NCBI GenBank assembly: GCA_019636535.1
Contig: JAHBXK010000014.1
Coordinates: forward strand, 1 to 64,000
DNA: 64,000 nt
Reading direction: 5' to 3'
Source of the DNA: Phycisphaeraceae bacterium
GTDB taxonomy: Bacteria > Planctomycetota > Phycisphaerae > Phycisphaerales > UBA1924
This document shows, piece by piece, positions 62,403-64,000 of this stretch. Numbering within the stretch: the stretch's first letter is position 1; every line of letters starts with the position of its first letter. Under the pieces are notes generated by a model. It made no database searches. It saw nothing but the letters and a program-made list of their open reading frames with translations, and had not been told where the DNA came from. Position numbers and translations under genes: made by a program.

Positions 62403-64000
62403 TCAGTTCACGCTCCCCGCCACGGGCTCGGCGTTCTCCTTGAGTTCAGAGATCAGGCAGTCCGTCGTCAGCATGAGGCCCGCGACGCTCGCCGCGTTCA
62501 CCAGCGCGGTCTTGGCCACCAGCGCCGGGTCGATGATGCCCATCTTCACCATGTCGCCGTACTCGTCCGTCGCGGCGTTGTAGCCGAATGCACCCGAGCC
62601 GTCCTTCACCTTCTCGACCACCAGGTCGCCGTCAACACCGGCGTTCTCGGCGATCTGCTTCAGGCACGACTCGACCGCCCGAGCCACGATCTCGTAGCCG
62701 AACTTCTCGTCGCCCTTGGCCTTCTTCTGCGCGTCGAGGACCGCCTTCTGCGTGCGAACCAGCGCCACGCCGCCGCCCGGAACGTACCCCTCCTTGGCGG
62801 CCGCGCGCGTCGCGTGCAACGCGTCATCCACGCGGTCCTTCTTCTCCTTCATCGCCGTCTCGGTCGCTGCCCCGACGTTCACGATCGCCACGCCGCCGGT
62901 CAACTTCGCGTGCCGCTCCATCAGCTTCTCGCGGTCGTAGTCGCTCGTGCTCTTGTCGTGCTGCTGCTTGATCTGCGCAGCGCGTGCCTCGATGTCCTTC
63001 TTCTTGCCGGCACCCTCGATGATCGTGCAGTTGTCCTTGTCCACCACGATCTTCTTGGCCTTGCCCAGTTCCGACAGTTCGATCGACTCGAGCGACCGAC
63101 CCAGATCCTCTGCGAAGAACGTGCCGTTCGTCAGCACCGCGATGTCGCCCAGCATCGCCTTGCGGCGATCGCCGAAGCCCGGCGCCTTCACCGCGCAGAT
63201 CTTCAGCACGCCGCGCAGCCGGTTCACCACCAGCGCCGCCAGCGCCTCGTTCTCGACTTCCTCCGCGATGATCAGCAGCGGCTGACCGCCCGCCGCCACC
63301 TTGTTCAACAGCGGCAGCAGGTCCGTCAGGTTCGCGATCTTCTTCTCGTAGATCAGCACCAGCGCGTTCTCCAGCACGCACTCGGCCGTCTTCGGGTCCG
63401 TCATGAAGTACGGAGAGATGTACCCCTTGTCGAACTGCATCCCCTCGACGTACTCCAGCGTTGTCTCGTTCCCCTTGCCCTCCTCCACCTCCACCACGCC
63501 CTCCGGCCCGACCTTCGCGATCGCCTCGGCGATCAGGTTGCCGATCTGCTCGTCATGGTTCGCCGAGACCGTGGCGATCTTCTTGTAGTCGTCCTTGCCC
63601 TTGCACTTCACGGCCATCGCGTCGATCGCGTCGGCCGCGGCCTCCGCAGCGGCGTTGATCCCGCGCTGGATCTGCACCGGGTTCGCGCCGCTCGTCACAA
63701 ACCGCAGGCCCTCGGTGAAGATCGCCTCGGCCAACACCGTCGCCGCGGTGGTGCCATCGCCGGCCTTGTCCGCCGTGCGCTTCGCCACCTCGTTCACCAT
63801 CTTCGCGCCCATGCTCTGGAAAGCGCTGGGCAGCGTGATCTCCTTCGACACGCTCACACCGTCCTTGGTCACGCTCGGGCCGCCGTAACTCTTCTGGATG
63901 ATGACGTTCCGGCCCGTCGGACCCATCGTCACCTTCACCGCTTTCGCCAAGGACTCCACGCCCTTCTTCATCTCCAGAAGTGCGGCATCGTCGAACATGA
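62403..64000 (-). CDS. groEL: Chaperonin GroEL, 5' end at window edge
   Basis: At least 531 residues; the first visible ATG is at 63998, but GroEL usually begins about seven residues earlier, so the true start probably lies beyond the window. Hallmarks: [20 protein letters not shown], the ATPase motif [29 protein letters not shown], and VPGGGVALV. The C-terminus ends [11 protein letters not shown] without the Gly-Gly-Met tail of canonical GroEL. Together with GroES it folds proteins; groES is not in the window. It leads the chaperone cluster. Confidence 0.95.
   Translation of the reverse strand, partial: MFDDAALLEMKKGVESLAKAVKVTMGPTGRNVIIQKSYGGPSVTKDGVSVSKEITLPSAFQSMGAKMVNEVAKRTADKAGDGTTAATVLAEAIFTEGLRFVTSGANPVQIQRGINAAAEAAADAIDAMAVKCKGKDDYKKIATVSANHDEQIGNLIAEAIAKVGPEGVVEVEEGKGNETTLEYVEGMQFDKGYISPYFMTDPKTAECVLENALVLIYEKKIANLTDLLPLLNKVAAGGQPLLIIAEEVENEALAALVVNRLRGVLKICAVKAPGFGDRRKAMLGDIAVLTNGTFFAEDLGRSLESIELSELGKAKKIVVDKDNCTIIEGAGKKKDIEARAAQIKQQHDKSTSDYDREKLMERHAKLTGGVAIVNVGAATETAMKEKKDRVDDALHATRAAAKEGYVPGGGVALVRTQKAVLDAQKKAKGDEKFGYEIVARAVESCLKQIAENAGVDGDLVVEKVKDGSGAFGYNAATDEYGDMVKMGIIDPALVAKTALVNAASVAGLMLTTDCLISELKENAEPVAGSVN

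Noticed and set aside
1-64000. CRISPR arrays
   Set aside because: No set of regularly spaced near-identical 25-40 base repeats was seen, and no cas gene is present.

Overview
The window is high-GC DNA that reads like a planctomycete chromosome, most probably of the Phycisphaerae. This is inference from several traits: strongly G/C-ending codons, a C-x2-C-G-Y-N-L-x-G type zinc ribbon on a membrane protein, a class I (archaeal-type) lysyl-tRNA synthetase, a dnaG-rpoD pair, and many membrane and chaperone proteins fused to unusual accessory domains. No rRNA gene, tRNA gene or CRISPR array was recognised.

Region 1 (1 to about 16.4 kb) is an accessory defence island. A leftward module at its left end encodes an unknown protein translationally coupled to an XRE/ImmA-type metallopeptidase, followed by two small leftward ORFs, the last of which runs off the window. 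Diverging from it is a tightly packed rightward operon: an XRE-HTH/SNF2 helicase/DUF3883 protein (DrmD-like), a UvrD-type helicase, a DUF1156 adenine methylase and a DUF499 ATPase. This is the helicase-methylase-ATPase (Hma-like, DISARM-related) defence architecture. Two further genes follow, a two-TM protein with a GAF-like domain and a small beta-rich partner, and then the frame-disrupted 3' end of a tyrosine recombinase. The promoter of the operon (16-bp spacer) is straddled by an inverted repeat, a candidate operator for the XRE domains encoded on both sides. About 0.65 kb without genes follows, with three TTCAC repeats spaced exactly 21 bp apart.

Region 2 (17 to 38.9 kb) is ordinary chromosome: SppA-like protease, zincin, zinc-ribbon membrane protein, MoxR ATPase, CDGSH protein, a GH10-like lipoprotein, a metallo-beta-lactamase-fold enzyme, a methyltransferase, two glycosyltransferases, RsfS, AroB, a ParA protein fused to a glycogen-binding (CBM48/AMPK-type) domain with a coupled partner gene, ClpX, a SHOCT-like membrane protein, a YHS-like lipoprotein, a DUF418 protein, a HAD phosphatase and acylphosphatase.

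Region 3 (39 to 56.4 kb) holds dnaG-rpoD-rtcB, then a candidate manganese (yybP-ykoY-like) riboswitch ahead of two tandem TerC-family genes, a DUF2934 protein, a PilZ/J-domain fusion, a UPF0316 membrane protein, class I LysRS and a 1606-residue HrpA helicase.

Region 4 (56.5 to 64 kb) holds a coiled-coil membrane protein, a sodium:solute symporter, a DUF2959 lipoprotein, and a leftward chaperone cluster groEL - dnaJ - grpE - fmdB. The cluster is interrupted by a GxxExxY gene flanked by 27-bp inverted repeats, which looks like a small insertion.
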